Source: HXMU1420-13 sp965249965
GTDB lineage: Bacteria > Bacteroidota > Rhodothermia > Balneolales > Balneolaceae
DNA: 64,000 nucleotides
Direction: 5' to 3'
Assembly: GCA_965249965.1 (NCBI GenBank)
Contig: OZ252262.1
Span: 3,410,001-3,474,000 of the forward strand
A program made the position numbers and the translations under genes. How positions within the stretch are numbered: position 1 is the first letter of the stretch; the number at the start of each line of letters is the position of its first letter. The notes under the pieces were generated by a model. The model saw nothing but the letters and a program-made list of their open reading frames with translations. It did not search any database and had not been told where the DNA came from. Positions 9,861 through 19,118 of the stretch are shown here, one piece after another.

Positions 9861-10292
9861 TTAGCTATTGTTTGCTACAACTTCCGATTCTGCAAAAAAG
9901 TAGGCTGCTTCGATCTTCCCATTTTCTACGGAGTCTGAACCATGTACGATATTTTCACCAACGCTATCAGCAAAATCCGCACGGATTGTACCTGGCTCGG
10001 CTTCTACAGGATTCGTAGCCCCAATAAGTGTTCTGAAATCTAAGATCGCATTTTCTTTTTCAAGTATCATTGGAACACACGCACCGCTACTCATGAATTC
10101 TACAAGTTCTCCAAAAAATGGACGTTCTTTATGTACTGCATAAAAACCACCTGCTGTTTCCTCTGTTAGGCGGGTAAGCTTCATTGCAAGGATTTTAAAA
10201 CCAGCATCTTGGATTCTTTTAGTTACCTCTCCTATAAGTCCTTTGCGAACACAGTCAGGTTTAAGGATAGTTAAAGTTCTTTCTATTGCCAT
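9861..10292 (-). CDS. ndk: Nucleoside diphosphate kinase
   Basis: 143 aa, the normal length. It transfers the gamma phosphate among nucleoside di- and triphosphates through a phosphohistidine. The active-site His is in NIVHGSDSVE near residue 118, and the N-terminal ERTLTILKPDCVRKG is typical. Single-gene transcript with its own terminator at 9805-9840. Secure. Confidence 0.97.
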   Translation of the reverse strand: MAIERTLTILKPDCVRKGLIGEVTKRIQDAGFKILAMKLTRLTEETAGGFYAVHKERPFFGELVEFMSSGACVPMILEKENAILDFRTLIGATNPVEAEPGTIRADFADSVGENIVHGSDSVENGKIEAAYFFAESEVVANNS

Positions 10293-10391
10293 TGTTTAGT
10301 TATATTAAAATTGTGTAACACTACCATGAAGATCATCTCTTCAAAACAGCACTAAAGATAAGGGTTGAGAATTTAAGTAGCGTAACCAATT

Positions 10392-12242
10392 TTGAAAGAA
10401 GAAGGACATCTACATTTATTTACCTGGTCAATTCAGCTTGCCTCTACCCCTGAGGATTTATGGCCATTTGTTTCCGATACGAATCAGATCTTTCGGTTAT
10501 TAGGTACCCCTTCTGTAAAGCGAACTCAACTAACCCGCTCTGCTCCAAAAGGATTTATTGAGGTCACAAATTCTCGATTAAGTTCTTATTCATTGTGGGA
10601 ACAAGAACCCTATTTTTGGGAAAAGCCGTATCGATATGGAACCATTCGTAATTATAAAGTTGGGGTGATTAGGCAGCTCAAATACCAGGTTGAACTTGTG
10701 CCTAACGAAGAAGGCACATTGATTAATACAAAGCTGTGGGTAACTCCATCAAATAAACGCCTATTTTTTCTAACTAAATTATATATCGATCGGATTATTA
10801 GGTCGCGATATTTTAGATTGATGCGGGATTATGATAAGTGTGCGGGCAACCAACTCCTCAGATACGAAATCAATTCATACAAACCTCTTGTTCGGGGAGC
10901 TGATGCTAGAATTAACAAGATTACTAAGACTTTAATTGAGCAAACCAAACGTAAGCGGATAGTTAATCATCTGGTTCAATTTATAAAAAAAGCAGATGAT
11001 GAAGATTTAGTGCGTATCCATCCATTTCATTTGGCCGAATATTGGGGCGAAAAAAAATACTCCGTACTTAACGTCTTTCTTCATGCTTCCAAACTGGATT
11101 TCCTTGATTTCAATTGGGATGTATGCTGCCCGAATTGCAAAGCACCTAAGAATACCGTGCGAAAATTAACTGAAATCAGAACCAATCATTATTGTGAAGA
11201 GTGCGATCTGGATTTCGAAATGGATTTCAACACCAACACGCACATGGTTTTCACCCCACATCCACTAATTCGTAAGATTTCTCATCGAAAGTATTCCTTT
11301 GGGGAGCCCTCTGCTACCTCACATAAAGTTTCGCAGCATTACTTAAAAATTGGTGGTAAAAAGTATCTGGATGTAAAGTTAGAGGAAGGCACCTACCTGT
11401 TTAAAAGTCATAATCATAAAGGGCATTTAGTGCTTCACGCAAGAGAAGATGGCATTGACACATTTTCATTATATCTAACCGACGAAGATTTTAACGGCCA
11501 GGAAGTAGAAGTATCAACCAACCCTAATATTACGATCGCAAATAACTCCTCGAAAAAGCAGGTTTGTTTTATCGAAAAGAAAGACTGGAAAGAAGAAGCC
11601 ACATACGCCAGCGAAGTTGGTTCTGCTCACGATTTCCGATCACTTTTCCCACGAGAGGTATTAAAAGAAGGCACAAACGCGAAGGCAAGTGGTGTTACCA
11701 TGTTGTTTACTGATTTGATGAATTCAACCGAACTTTATAGAACAGAGGGTGATGAATTTGCTATCGGTCGGGTGATGTCGCACTTCAAAATTATTCAGCA
11801 AATTATTGCCGAAGAACGCGGTGGGATTGTAAAAACTATAGGCGATTCGGTAATGGCTGTGTTTAGAGAACCTGTCTCTGCCCTAAAAGCTGTGGAGCGA
11901 ATTCAGCAGATATTTACAGGGTCTACAGGAATTGGTGACTCGTTTAAAATTAAGGCAGGTATTCATTTTGGTGATTGTACCACTGTAAATTTAAATGATC
12001 GTACCGATTATTTCGGAACTACCGTAAACATCGCAGCCCGATTGGTTGACATTGCTAAAGAAAAAGAAATTATCATATCAGAGGCCGTTTTCGACCACCC
12101 TGACGTTCAACTTTATTTGAAAAAGAAGAGAGAAACACTTTTTGTAAAAGAAGAGCAAATTGAATTGAAAGGATTCAAAGACGAAGAGTTTAAAGTAAAA
12201 CAAATTCGTTTAGAACGCCCACCGCTCCGCCTGGTAGTTTAA
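10392..12242 (+). CDS. Class III nucleotide cyclase with SRPBCC and zinc-ribbon N-terminus
   Basis: 616 aa starting at a TTG codon; no better in-frame ATG lies near the start of the fold. Residues 1-155 look like an SRPBCC/START-like ligand-binding domain. A middle region (about 165-420) holds a four-Cys zinc site (CPNC then CEEC) and resembles the DUF5939 region that precedes some cyclases. The class III cyclase domain fills about 430-616. The metal Asps are in LFTDLMNST and IGDSVMAVF, a Lys precedes the second (VKTIGDS), and transition-state Asn and Arg are in VNIAARL, so it should be active. cAMP is the likelier product. Cytosolic; no membrane segment. It stands alone. Confidence 0.85.
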   Translation: MKEEGHLHLFTWSIQLASTPEDLWPFVSDTNQIFRLLGTPSVKRTQLTRSAPKGFIEVTNSRLSSYSLWEQEPYFWEKPYRYGTIRNYKVGVIRQLKYQVELVPNEEGTLINTKLWVTPSNKRLFFLTKLYIDRIIRSRYFRLMRDYDKCAGNQLLRYEINSYKPLVRGADARINKITKTLIEQTKRKRIVNHLVQFIKKADDEDLVRIHPFHLAEYWGEKKYSVLNVFLHASKLDFLDFNWDVCCPNCKAPKNTVRKLTEIRTNHYCEECDLDFEMDFNTNTHMVFTPHPLIRKISHRKYSFGEPSATSHKVSQHYLKIGGKKYLDVKLEEGTYLFKSHNHKGHLVLHAREDGIDTFSLYLTDEDFNGQEVEVSTNPNITIANNSSKKQVCFIEKKDWKEEATYASEVGSAHDFRSLFPREVLKEGTNAKASGVTMLFTDLMNSTELYRTEGDEFAIGRVMSHFKIIQQIIAEERGGIVKTIGDSVMAVFREPVSALKAVERIQQIFTGSTGIGDSFKIKAGIHFGDCTTVNLNDRTDYFGTTVNIAARLVDIAKEKEIIISEAVFDHPDVQLYLKKKRETLFVKEEQIELKGFKDEEFKVKQIRLERPPLRLVV

Positions 12243-12301
12243 CGGTTCTTTAGCATCAGTTATGGTTAAAGCTTCGTACTTTATCTGAAAATTAAATTCA
12301 G

Positions 12302-12787
12302 ATGAGTATAAAAGACAAACCAGCTAGTATCGCGCATTCAACTATTCCAATGCGCCCCAAAAAGAATATTGCACTAATCGCCCACGATCATAGAAAACTG
12401 GATTTACTTGATTGGGCCGAGTATAACCGAGAACGATTATCAAACCATAATTTATTTGGTACCGGAACTACCGGGGCAATGGCCTCTGAACGACTGCGTC
12501 AACCCGTTTTCACTTTTAAAAGTGGACCCCTTGGTGGTGATCTTCAAATTGGAACAGCTATTATTGAGAACGAGATTGATTTGATGATCTTCTTTTGGGA
12601 TCCACTCATGGCTCAACCTCATGATGTAGATGTGAAGGCTTTACTTAGAATTGGGGTTTTGTATAATATCCCAATTGCAACAAATAGAAGTTCAGCAGAT
12701 TTCCTGATATCATCTCCTTTGATGGAAACGCCATACGAACGCTTTATTGTTGATTATTCCCAACGTTTCAAAAAAGATATTGATTAG
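12302..12787 (+). CDS. mgsA: Methylglyoxal synthase
   Basis: 161 aa. It converts dihydroxyacetone phosphate to methylglyoxal and phosphate, a bypass of lower glycolysis. Visible are AHDHRKLDLL, the phosphate-binding GTGTTG, SGPLGGDLQIG, and the catalytic Asp region FFWDPLMAQPHDVDV followed by ATNRSSAD. Its TAG stop overlaps the GTG start of the next gene by one base, indicating one transcript. Confidence 0.95.
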   Translation: MSIKDKPASIAHSTIPMRPKKNIALIAHDHRKLDLLDWAEYNRERLSNHNLFGTGTTGAMASERLRQPVFTFKSGPLGGDLQIGTAIIENEIDLMIFFWDPLMAQPHDVDVKALLRIGVLYNIPIATNRSSADFLISSPLMETPYERFIVDYSQRFKKDID

Positions 12788-14811
12788 TGCCAAATAGATT
12801 AGCCAAAGAAAAAAGTCCGTATCTATTACAGCATCAGCATAATCCTGTTGATTGGTATCCATGGGGTGATGAAGCTTTTGAGGAAGCAAAAAAGCAAAAT
12901 AAGCCAATCTTTTTATCGATCGGGTACGCAACATGCCACTGGTGTCATGTAATGGAACATGAGAGCTTTGAGGATGATGATATCGCCAAAATGATGAATG
13001 AGGCTTTCATCAATGTAAAAGTGGATCGAGAAGAACGCCCTGATATCGATGCTACGTACATGACTGTGTGCCAGTTGATTAACGGTCAGGGTGGGTGGCC
13101 GTTATCAATAGTGATGAACGCGGAAAAGGAACCATTTTTTGCTTCAACGTACGTTCCCAAAGAAGCCAGATTTAATAGAATTGGCATGCGGCAACTTATA
13201 CCCGGAGTTTTAGGTATGTGGAAAAATGAACCCGAACGGATTTCAAAAGCCGTTGAACAAATAAAAAAAGGGTTTAGTCAATCTCAAGAGTTTACAAGTG
13301 GTAGATTTCCCGGAACTGAAGCTATCGATTTCGCAGCAGAACAGCTCATGCAAAACTTCGATCAACATCATGGTGGATTCGGTGGGGCACCGAAATTTCC
13401 ATCACCACATAATTTGATGTTTTTGCTGCGTCAATTTCATCACACAAAAGACCAGCGCTTTCTTGATTCCGTACATAAAACCCTTATTAAAATGCGATGT
13501 GGTGGTTTATGGGATCATGTTGGGTTTGGGTTTCATCGCTACTCGACAGATGCCGAGTGGCTACTCCCCCATTTCGAAAAAATGCTGTACGACCAGGCAC
13601 TGATGATAATGGCCTATACCGAAGGTTGGCAAATCACAAAAAACCCCTTGTTTAAACAAACAGTTTATGAAATCACAGAATATGTGATGCGAGACCTAAC
13701 CAGTGACGATGGAGCTTTTTACTCGGCTGAAGACGCAGATAGTGAAGGTGAAGAAGGGAAATTTTATGTGTGGGAAGCGGATGAATTACGCGAAACGCTT
13801 CTAAAGAACTATGACTTTGTTGAACAACACTTTGGTGTTGATGATGAGGGAAATTTTGAAGATGAAGCCACTCGTAAAAGGACGCGTCAAAATATTCTAC
13901 ATCTTGATCAACCACTTGAACCTACTAAAACCAAAATCTGGACGGAAATCAGAAGTAAACTTTTCGAAGAACGCTCGGGTAGAATCCGACCATTATTGGA
14001 TGACAAAGTTTTAACGGATTGGAATGCGCTTATGATTGCAGCCCTTGCAAAAGCCGGTGCAGTCTTTCAAGATCAAGAGTTAGTACTTAATGCAGAGAAA
14101 GCTTTTGGATTCATACAAGAAAACCTGTTCTTGGATCAGGATTTGATGCATCGTTATAAAGATGGAGAAGCTGCCATCCCGGCGTTTTCTGATGATATTT
14201 TGAATGTAATCTGGGCTAGCCTGGAATTATATCAGGCTACTTTTAATCCTGATTATTTGGAGCAGGCAATTACACATATGGATTCTATTATTTCGAGATT
14301 TTGGGATCCTGAGAATGGTGGTTTTTTCTTAACCCCAGAAAATTCCGATCAACCATTAGGACTACAAAAACAGATTTATGACGGAGCGATTCCTTCCGCC
14401 AATTCGGTGGGACTGTTTTGTTTAACCAGGCTTGGGAGAATTACCGGAAAACAAGTTTATGAGGATAAAGCTCAAGATATTGGTGAGTTCTTTTCTGCCG
14501 ATTTAATTCGGAATGGGTCGAGTATCACAATGGGAATGATTGCACTTCAATTTTTACATCATAATTCTGGTGAAATTGTGGTAGCAGTTGGTGATCAAGA
14601 TTCGACGCAGATTAAAGAGTTTCTGCAAACCGAGTTTCTTCCCAGTAAAATTATTTTATGGAAAGAAGCCGAAATGCCATTGGATTCTATTTCTCCATTT
14701 ACAAAAGTGCAGAATCCGAAAAACGGACACGCTCAAATTTATTCTTGCAAAAATTATTCATGCGATCAGCCAGTTGGGAATGTTGAAGATTTAATCACTT
14801 TATTATCATGA
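12787..14811 (+). CDS. Thioredoxin-domain protein, YyaL / SPATA20 family (DUF255)
   Basis: 674 aa with a GTG start overlapping the mgsA stop by one base. An N-terminal thioredoxin-like domain has the signature CHWCHVMEHESFED near residue 46, followed by an (alpha/alpha)-barrel resembling six-hairpin glycosidases or cellobiose epimerase. The start LAKEKSPYLLQHQHNPVDWYPWG is the family hallmark. The family is conserved from bacteria to mammals, but its biochemical role is not settled. Coupling to mgsA is an observation; a shared function in carbonyl stress is speculative. Confidence 0.9.
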   Translation: MPNRLAKEKSPYLLQHQHNPVDWYPWGDEAFEEAKKQNKPIFLSIGYATCHWCHVMEHESFEDDDIAKMMNEAFINVKVDREERPDIDATYMTVCQLINGQGGWPLSIVMNAEKEPFFASTYVPKEARFNRIGMRQLIPGVLGMWKNEPERISKAVEQIKKGFSQSQEFTSGRFPGTEAIDFAAEQLMQNFDQHHGGFGGAPKFPSPHNLMFLLRQFHHTKDQRFLDSVHKTLIKMRCGGLWDHVGFGFHRYSTDAEWLLPHFEKMLYDQALMIMAYTEGWQITKNPLFKQTVYEITEYVMRDLTSDDGAFYSAEDADSEGEEGKFYVWEADELRETLLKNYDFVEQHFGVDDEGNFEDEATRKRTRQNILHLDQPLEPTKTKIWTEIRSKLFEERSGRIRPLLDDKVLTDWNALMIAALAKAGAVFQDQELVLNAEKAFGFIQENLFLDQDLMHRYKDGEAAIPAFSDDILNVIWASLELYQATFNPDYLEQAITHMDSIISRFWDPENGGFFLTPENSDQPLGLQKQIYDGAIPSANSVGLFCLTRLGRITGKQVYEDKAQDIGEFFSADLIRNGSSITMGMIALQFLHHNSGEIVVAVGDQDSTQIKEFLQTEFLPSKIILWKEAEMPLDSISPFTKVQNPKNGHAQIYSCKNYSCDQPVGNVEDLITLLS

Positions 14812-14861
14812 AGGCAATCCATAATCAACCGTGTTACGTAATCCAAAGTAAATAGCCATAT

Positions 14862-15473
14862 ATGCTCTATTTTTTTATCTCACTTGCCGGTGAAGTTCTG
14901 GTAAAAAATGAACAAAGAGATCGTTCTTTATTACAGCGAATTGCAGCGAGAGATCCAAATGCCTTGGGTGAATTATACGATCATTATAATTCGTTCTTGT
15001 TTGGTTTAATCCTATCGATTCTAAAAAAACGAACGGAATCTGAAGATTTACTACAAGAAGTATTTACGACCATTTGGGAGAAATCGCACTTATTTGATGA
15101 GAAGTCAGGTTCGGGTTACACCTGGATTTGCACATTAACTCGAAATAAAGCTATCGATCGGTTACGATCAAAGGTTTATAAAGAACAAAGCAAGCAAAAC
15201 ACCAGTTTAGATGATGAAGACACTCATATTTATTTGTATTCCAACGAACGAAATCCCCTTGAGGATACCATCTTAAACGAACGAGCGGAAAAAGTTAAAA
15301 ATGCCATGGATCAATTATCTGAAAAACAACGCCAAGTGATTTTAGTCGCTTATTTCGAAGGGAAAAGTCAGTCTGAGATCTCAGAACAATTTGATGTACC
15401 ACTTGGCACCATAAAAACCAGAATGCGGGATGCAATGATAAAACTTAAATCACTCTTAAGAGAGGAGGCTTAA
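14862..15473 (+). CDS. ECF RNA polymerase sigma factor
   Basis: 203 aa. Region 2 runs from about residue 25 (AARDPNALGELYDHYNSFLF) through the core-binding EDLLQEVFTTIWEK. Region 4 is near residues 150-200 (LSEKQRQVILVAYFEGKSQS, then GTIKTRMRDAMIKL). The extra N-terminal residues (MLYFFISLAGEVLV) are odd for the family, so the real start may be an alternative codon about 13 residues in. The anti-sigma gene follows after 2 bases behind a strong GAGGAGG ribosome site, a standard sigma/anti-sigma pair. Confidence 0.9.
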   Translation: MLYFFISLAGEVLVKNEQRDRSLLQRIAARDPNALGELYDHYNSFLFGLILSILKKRTESEDLLQEVFTTIWEKSHLFDEKSGSGYTWICTLTRNKAIDRLRSKVYKEQSKQNTSLDDEDTHIYLYSNERNPLEDTILNERAEKVKNAMDQLSEKQRQVILVAYFEGKSQSEISEQFDVPLGTIKTRMRDAMIKLKSLLREEA

Positions 15474-15475
15474 TT

Positions 15476-16270
15476 ATGGCTGCTAATGAAAAAGATTTTG
15501 ATTTTTACAGTGCTGCTTCAGTTCTTGGTTCACTTTCAGAAGTTGAGGAGCAGGAATTTGAGAAAATTCTAGAGAATGCATCCGACACCGAGCTTTTGCT
15601 ACATAATGAAATGAAAGAAATTGCCGCTGAACTGGCGTTAGTTTCTAATCCAATGAAACCGGGTACTCACGTGAGGCAAAAACTGATGAACATGGCTTGG
15701 GCATCGGTTGAAAGAAAACAAGGGGCCAAAATCTTCAATATTTCTTTACCAAGATTCAGCATAGCGGCTTCTTTCATTCTGTTGATATCGACGATTGCCC
15801 TCTTCACTTACAATCAACGATTGACAGAAAACTTATCCTCGAAAGACGAAATAATTAGTGACCAAAACACCCGAATTGAATTACTCGAAACAGAAGTTGA
15901 ACGAAAAGAGGCTTTGCTTACCATTTTAGAAGCAAGAGATGTTGATCTCATTTTGATGGATGGTCTTGATGTTAATCCAGAAGGGTACGGTAAAGTGGTT
16001 TGGGATAAAGATAACGGTCGAGCACTGTTACAAGTAGCCAACCTTCCAGAAATCCCAATAACTCGAGACTATCAACTTTGGTTTATTCTAGATAACCAAC
16101 CCATTAGCGCCGGAATTTTCTCAGTACGAGATCAGGATAGAGACGATTTCTTTACGATCGAGAATTTGAATAATGAAGCTAATCAGGGAGCATTTGCAAT
16201 TTCTCTGGAACCTAGTGGTGGATCTGCTCAACCAACAGGTGATATTTTCATGCTTGGTGCAATGAACTAA
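15476..16270 (+). CDS. Anti-sigma factor, RskA-like
   Basis: 264 aa. The N-terminal cytosolic region (residues 1-90) fits an anti-sigma domain: YSAASVLGSLSEVEEQEFE, the usual RskA opening. One membrane helix follows (about 95-112, FSIAASFILLISTIALF), then a coiled coil, then the periplasmic RskA C-terminal domain with VWDKDNGRALLQVANLP and LWFILDNQPISAGIF. It should hold the upstream ECF factor at the membrane until released. I see no zinc-binding HxxxCxxC motif. A strong terminator follows at 16317-16346. Confidence 0.88.
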   Translation: MAANEKDFDFYSAASVLGSLSEVEEQEFEKILENASDTELLLHNEMKEIAAELALVSNPMKPGTHVRQKLMNMAWASVERKQGAKIFNISLPRFSIAASFILLISTIALFTYNQRLTENLSSKDEIISDQNTRIELLETEVERKEALLTILEARDVDLILMDGLDVNPEGYGKVVWDKDNGRALLQVANLPEIPITRDYQLWFILDNQPISAGIFSVRDQDRDDFFTIENLNNEANQGAFAISLEPSGGSAQPTGDIFMLGAMN

Positions 16271-16316
16271 CCCACTGCTACACAACATTTTATTTGACTT
16301 AATAATTGATTTATAG

Positions 16317-16346
16317 GCACTTATCGAACGATAAGTGCTTTTTTTC
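16317..16346 (+). terminator. Terminator of the sigma/anti-sigma operon
   Basis: Perfect 10-base arms GCACTTATCG (16317-16326) and CGATAAGTGC (16329-16338) around a two-base centre, followed by eight T. The CHRD gene 92 bases further on therefore has its own promoter. Confidence 0.92.
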
Positions 16347-16438
16347 TTTTATAGTACCAATCCAATCATCAAGAGTCTGCGTATTCCTACACAGAACAAC
16401 CCAATTGGGTTCTAATTAGAAAATTCATTTAAAAACTC

Positions 16439-19060
16439 ATGAAATTGACAAAACAGATACTATCTATTGTTTCAGTATGTAGTTTGATGCTATTCGGGAT
16501 GACTTCCCTGGCACAAGCCCAAACTGAATATACAGCACAACTAAGCGGTACTAACGAAGTTCCCGCTATTGAAACATCAGCCAGCGGTTTAATTACGGCC
16601 ACCTTAAACGGTGATCAACTTTCTATTGAAGGCTCTTTCGAAAATTTGTCTTCCGACTATGCTGCCTCACACATACATATCGGAGCTGCCGGTGAAAATG
16701 GTGGCGTTCTAACCGCACTTTCGGCAGATATTAATGCGGATAACATCAGCGGAAGCTACACTGCATCGAACAATATGTTCACTTTAACAGCAGAGCAAGT
16801 TGACCTCTTAAATAATGAAGGGTTATACATTAATATTCATTCTGCCAATTTTGGTTCAGGTGAGTTACGGGGTCAACTTATTGCAAATGTAACAACCGAT
16901 TTTGTAGCTCAACTAAGTGGAAGCAACGAAGTTCCTTCGATTGTTACTTCTGCTAGTGGTATGGTTACTGCGACGCTAAACGGCAGTGAACTTGTTGTTC
17001 AAGGAATGTTTGAGAATTTAAGCGGCGATTATGCGGCATCACACATACATTCAGGTATGGCAGGCCAGTCTGGCGGCGTTGTAGTAGCATTGTCACCAAC
17101 CATCAATGCAGATAATACAAGTGGTACATTCGAAGCAGCTAACAACACTTTTCAATTAACTGCAGAACAACAAACTATGCTCGAAGCACAGGGAATGTAT
17201 ATCAACATTCACTCCTCAACTTTTGCAGGTGGTGAGCTACGAGGACAATTAGTGCAGAAAGCAGATGCATATTTCCGAACGAATTTATCCGGTGCTTTTG
17301 AGGTGCCTGCTGCTAAAACTATGGCTTATGGTGGCCTTGTATTTCAAGTTAATGGCGATTCTCTTTTTCTATCAGGGTCGTTCTCTAACCTAAGTAGTGA
17401 CTTCGCCGCGTCACACTTACATTTGGCTGCAGCGGGAAGCAATGGCGGCGTTGCCTTTGCACTTACTGTTGATACAGGTGATGATGCTTTATCAGGTGTA
17501 TTTCACGCTGCTGATAATAGATTCTTAGTTAATGCAGAACAAAAAATGGCATTGATGAATCGAGAAATGTACGTAAATGTACATACTGCAAATTATGGCG
17601 GTGGTGAACTTCGTGGACAAGTTACACCTCCTGTTACCGCAGCATTTTATGCCTCACTCTCCGGTACTGCAGAAGTGCCAAGTGTGAAAACAGGTGCATC
17701 AGGAGCAATTTTAGCAGAAATTCATGGCGATTCTCTGTTCCTCACAGGATCTTTTTCAAATCTGAGCTCAGATTTTGACGCCGAAGTAGCGGGTGGTTCG
17801 CATTTACACAATGCACATGCCGGCACAAATGGTGGTGTTCAATTTATATTAAATGCTGATGTAGCCGCTGATTTAAGATCTGGTTCTTACATGGCAACAG
17901 AAAATGCATTTGAACTTACAGCAGAGCAAAAAGCCGAAATAATGGCTAGAAATTACTACTTAAATATCCACACTAAGGAAAATGGTGGTGGTGAATTACG
18001 TGGTCAGTTACTTGCTGAGGCTACTGCATATTTTAAAACAACACTCTCCGGTGTTAATGAAGTACAGCCAATTGTTACCAATGCCATGGGGAAATTGAAT
18101 GTTGAGGTAAATGGAAACATTGCAACTGTTATAGGTGGATTTACCGGCCTTAGTGGAGCAATTGATACTGAAATAGCTGGTGGAGCTCATTTACATGATG
18201 GATCTGTGGCAGCAAACGGTGGAGTTTCAGTGTTAATTAATACAACAATCGATCAGGATACAGCAGGTACGTACACTGCTGCAATGAACACTTTTGAGCT
18301 CACCGAAGAACAACTTGCTACTCTTTTTGATGAAGGCTTTTATGCGAATATTCATTCTTCAGCATTTGGCTCAGGTGAATTACGTGGACAGCTTCTTTTT
18401 GCTGATAATATGTTTCCTGATTCCTCAGAAATCATATCTCCTTCAGAAGGAGCGACTTTATCGATTACTGGGAGCAGTTCAACCATGTTTGAAGCAACCT
18501 GGTCTACATCAAACGACGAGAATGAACTTGCATACATTTGGCAGCTAGCAACCGACTCATTATTTACTAACATAGTAGTAAATGCAAATGTTGGTGCAGA
18601 AACTTCATTCATGGCAGACTTTGCCACTCTTGACGCATTGCTTGCAGATCTTGGAGTTTCGATTGGTACAACAGCAACTGTGTATCACAGAGTTTTGGCG
18701 AGCGATGGTAGTAACCAGACAGCAAGTGCACCTAAATCAGCTAATTTGGAACGCGGAACTGTGGTATCCAATGAAGAAGATAGCTTTGGAACCGTTGAAT
18801 CATTTAAGCTAGAGCAAAACTATCCAAACCCCTTCAATCCATCAACAAATATTACCTTCAGTCTTGCCGAATCTGGTAATGCAACGATAAAAATATATAG
18901 TTTGATTGGACAAGAAGTGGCAACTATTGCAAATAATCGATTTACGGCAGGTCAGCATACTGTGCAATTTGACGCAAGTGCATTGGCCAGTGGAATCTAC
19001 ATTTATCGATTAACTTCGGGAAATAGTACGATCACAAAACGTATGACGTTGATTAAATAA
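16439..19060 (+). CDS. Five-CHRD-domain protein with T9SS sorting domain
   Basis: 873 aa with a signal peptide (residues 1-27, cleavage near LAQAQ). Five CHRD domains follow in tandem, each about 120-130 residues and opening with a version of 'LSGxNEVP' (starts near residues 30, 155, 280, 400, 525), each with HIH or HLH and ending GGGELRGQ. Next comes an Ig/fibronectin-like segment (about 650-770). The C-terminal type A T9SS domain (from about 785) has QNYPNPFNPSTNI, SLIGQEVATI and SGIYIYRL. CHRD domains are beta-sandwiches first seen in chordin; their bacterial role is unknown. The protein should be exported to the outer surface. It follows the sigma/anti-sigma operon but has its own transcript. 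Confidence 0.9.
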   Translation: MKLTKQILSIVSVCSLMLFGMTSLAQAQTEYTAQLSGTNEVPAIETSASGLITATLNGDQLSIEGSFENLSSDYAASHIHIGAAGENGGVLTALSADINADNISGSYTASNNMFTLTAEQVDLLNNEGLYINIHSANFGSGELRGQLIANVTTDFVAQLSGSNEVPSIVTSASGMVTATLNGSELVVQGMFENLSGDYAASHIHSGMAGQSGGVVVALSPTINADNTSGTFEAANNTFQLTAEQQTMLEAQGMYINIHSSTFAGGELRGQLVQKADAYFRTNLSGAFEVPAAKTMAYGGLVFQVNGDSLFLSGSFSNLSSDFAASHLHLAAAGSNGGVAFALTVDTGDDALSGVFHAADNRFLVNAEQKMALMNREMYVNVHTANYGGGELRGQVTPPVTAAFYASLSGTAEVPSVKTGASGAILAEIHGDSLFLTGSFSNLSSDFDAEVAGGSHLHNAHAGTNGGVQFILNADVAADLRSGSYMATENAFELTAEQKAEIMARNYYLNIHTKENGGGELRGQLLAEATAYFKTTLSGVNEVQPIVTNAMGKLNVEVNGNIATVIGGFTGLSGAIDTEIAGGAHLHDGSVAANGGVSVLINTTIDQDTAGTYTAAMNTFELTEEQLATLFDEGFYANIHSSAFGSGELRGQLLFADNMFPDSSEIISPSEGATLSITGSSSTMFEATWSTSNDENELAYIWQLATDSLFTNIVVNANVGAETSFMADFATLDALLADLGVSIGTTATVYHRVLASDGSNQTASAPKSANLERGTVVSNEEDSFGTVESFKLEQNYPNPFNPSTNITFSLAESGNATIKIYSLIGQEVATIANNRFTAGQHTVQFDASALASGIYIYRLTSGNSTITKRMTLIK

Positions 19061-19068
19061 ATGACATA

Positions 19069-19097
19069 AAAAAAGCCGGCACTTTGGCCGGCTTTTT
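19069..19097. terminator. Bidirectional terminator
   Basis: Arms GCCGGC (19075-19080) and GCCGGC (19087-19092) extended by flanking A and T runs on either side. It lies between the convergent CHRD gene (+) and the 19119-19871 gene (-) and can serve both. Confidence 0.9.
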
Positions 19098-19118
19098 CAT
19101 CTCTCTTGATCAATAGTC

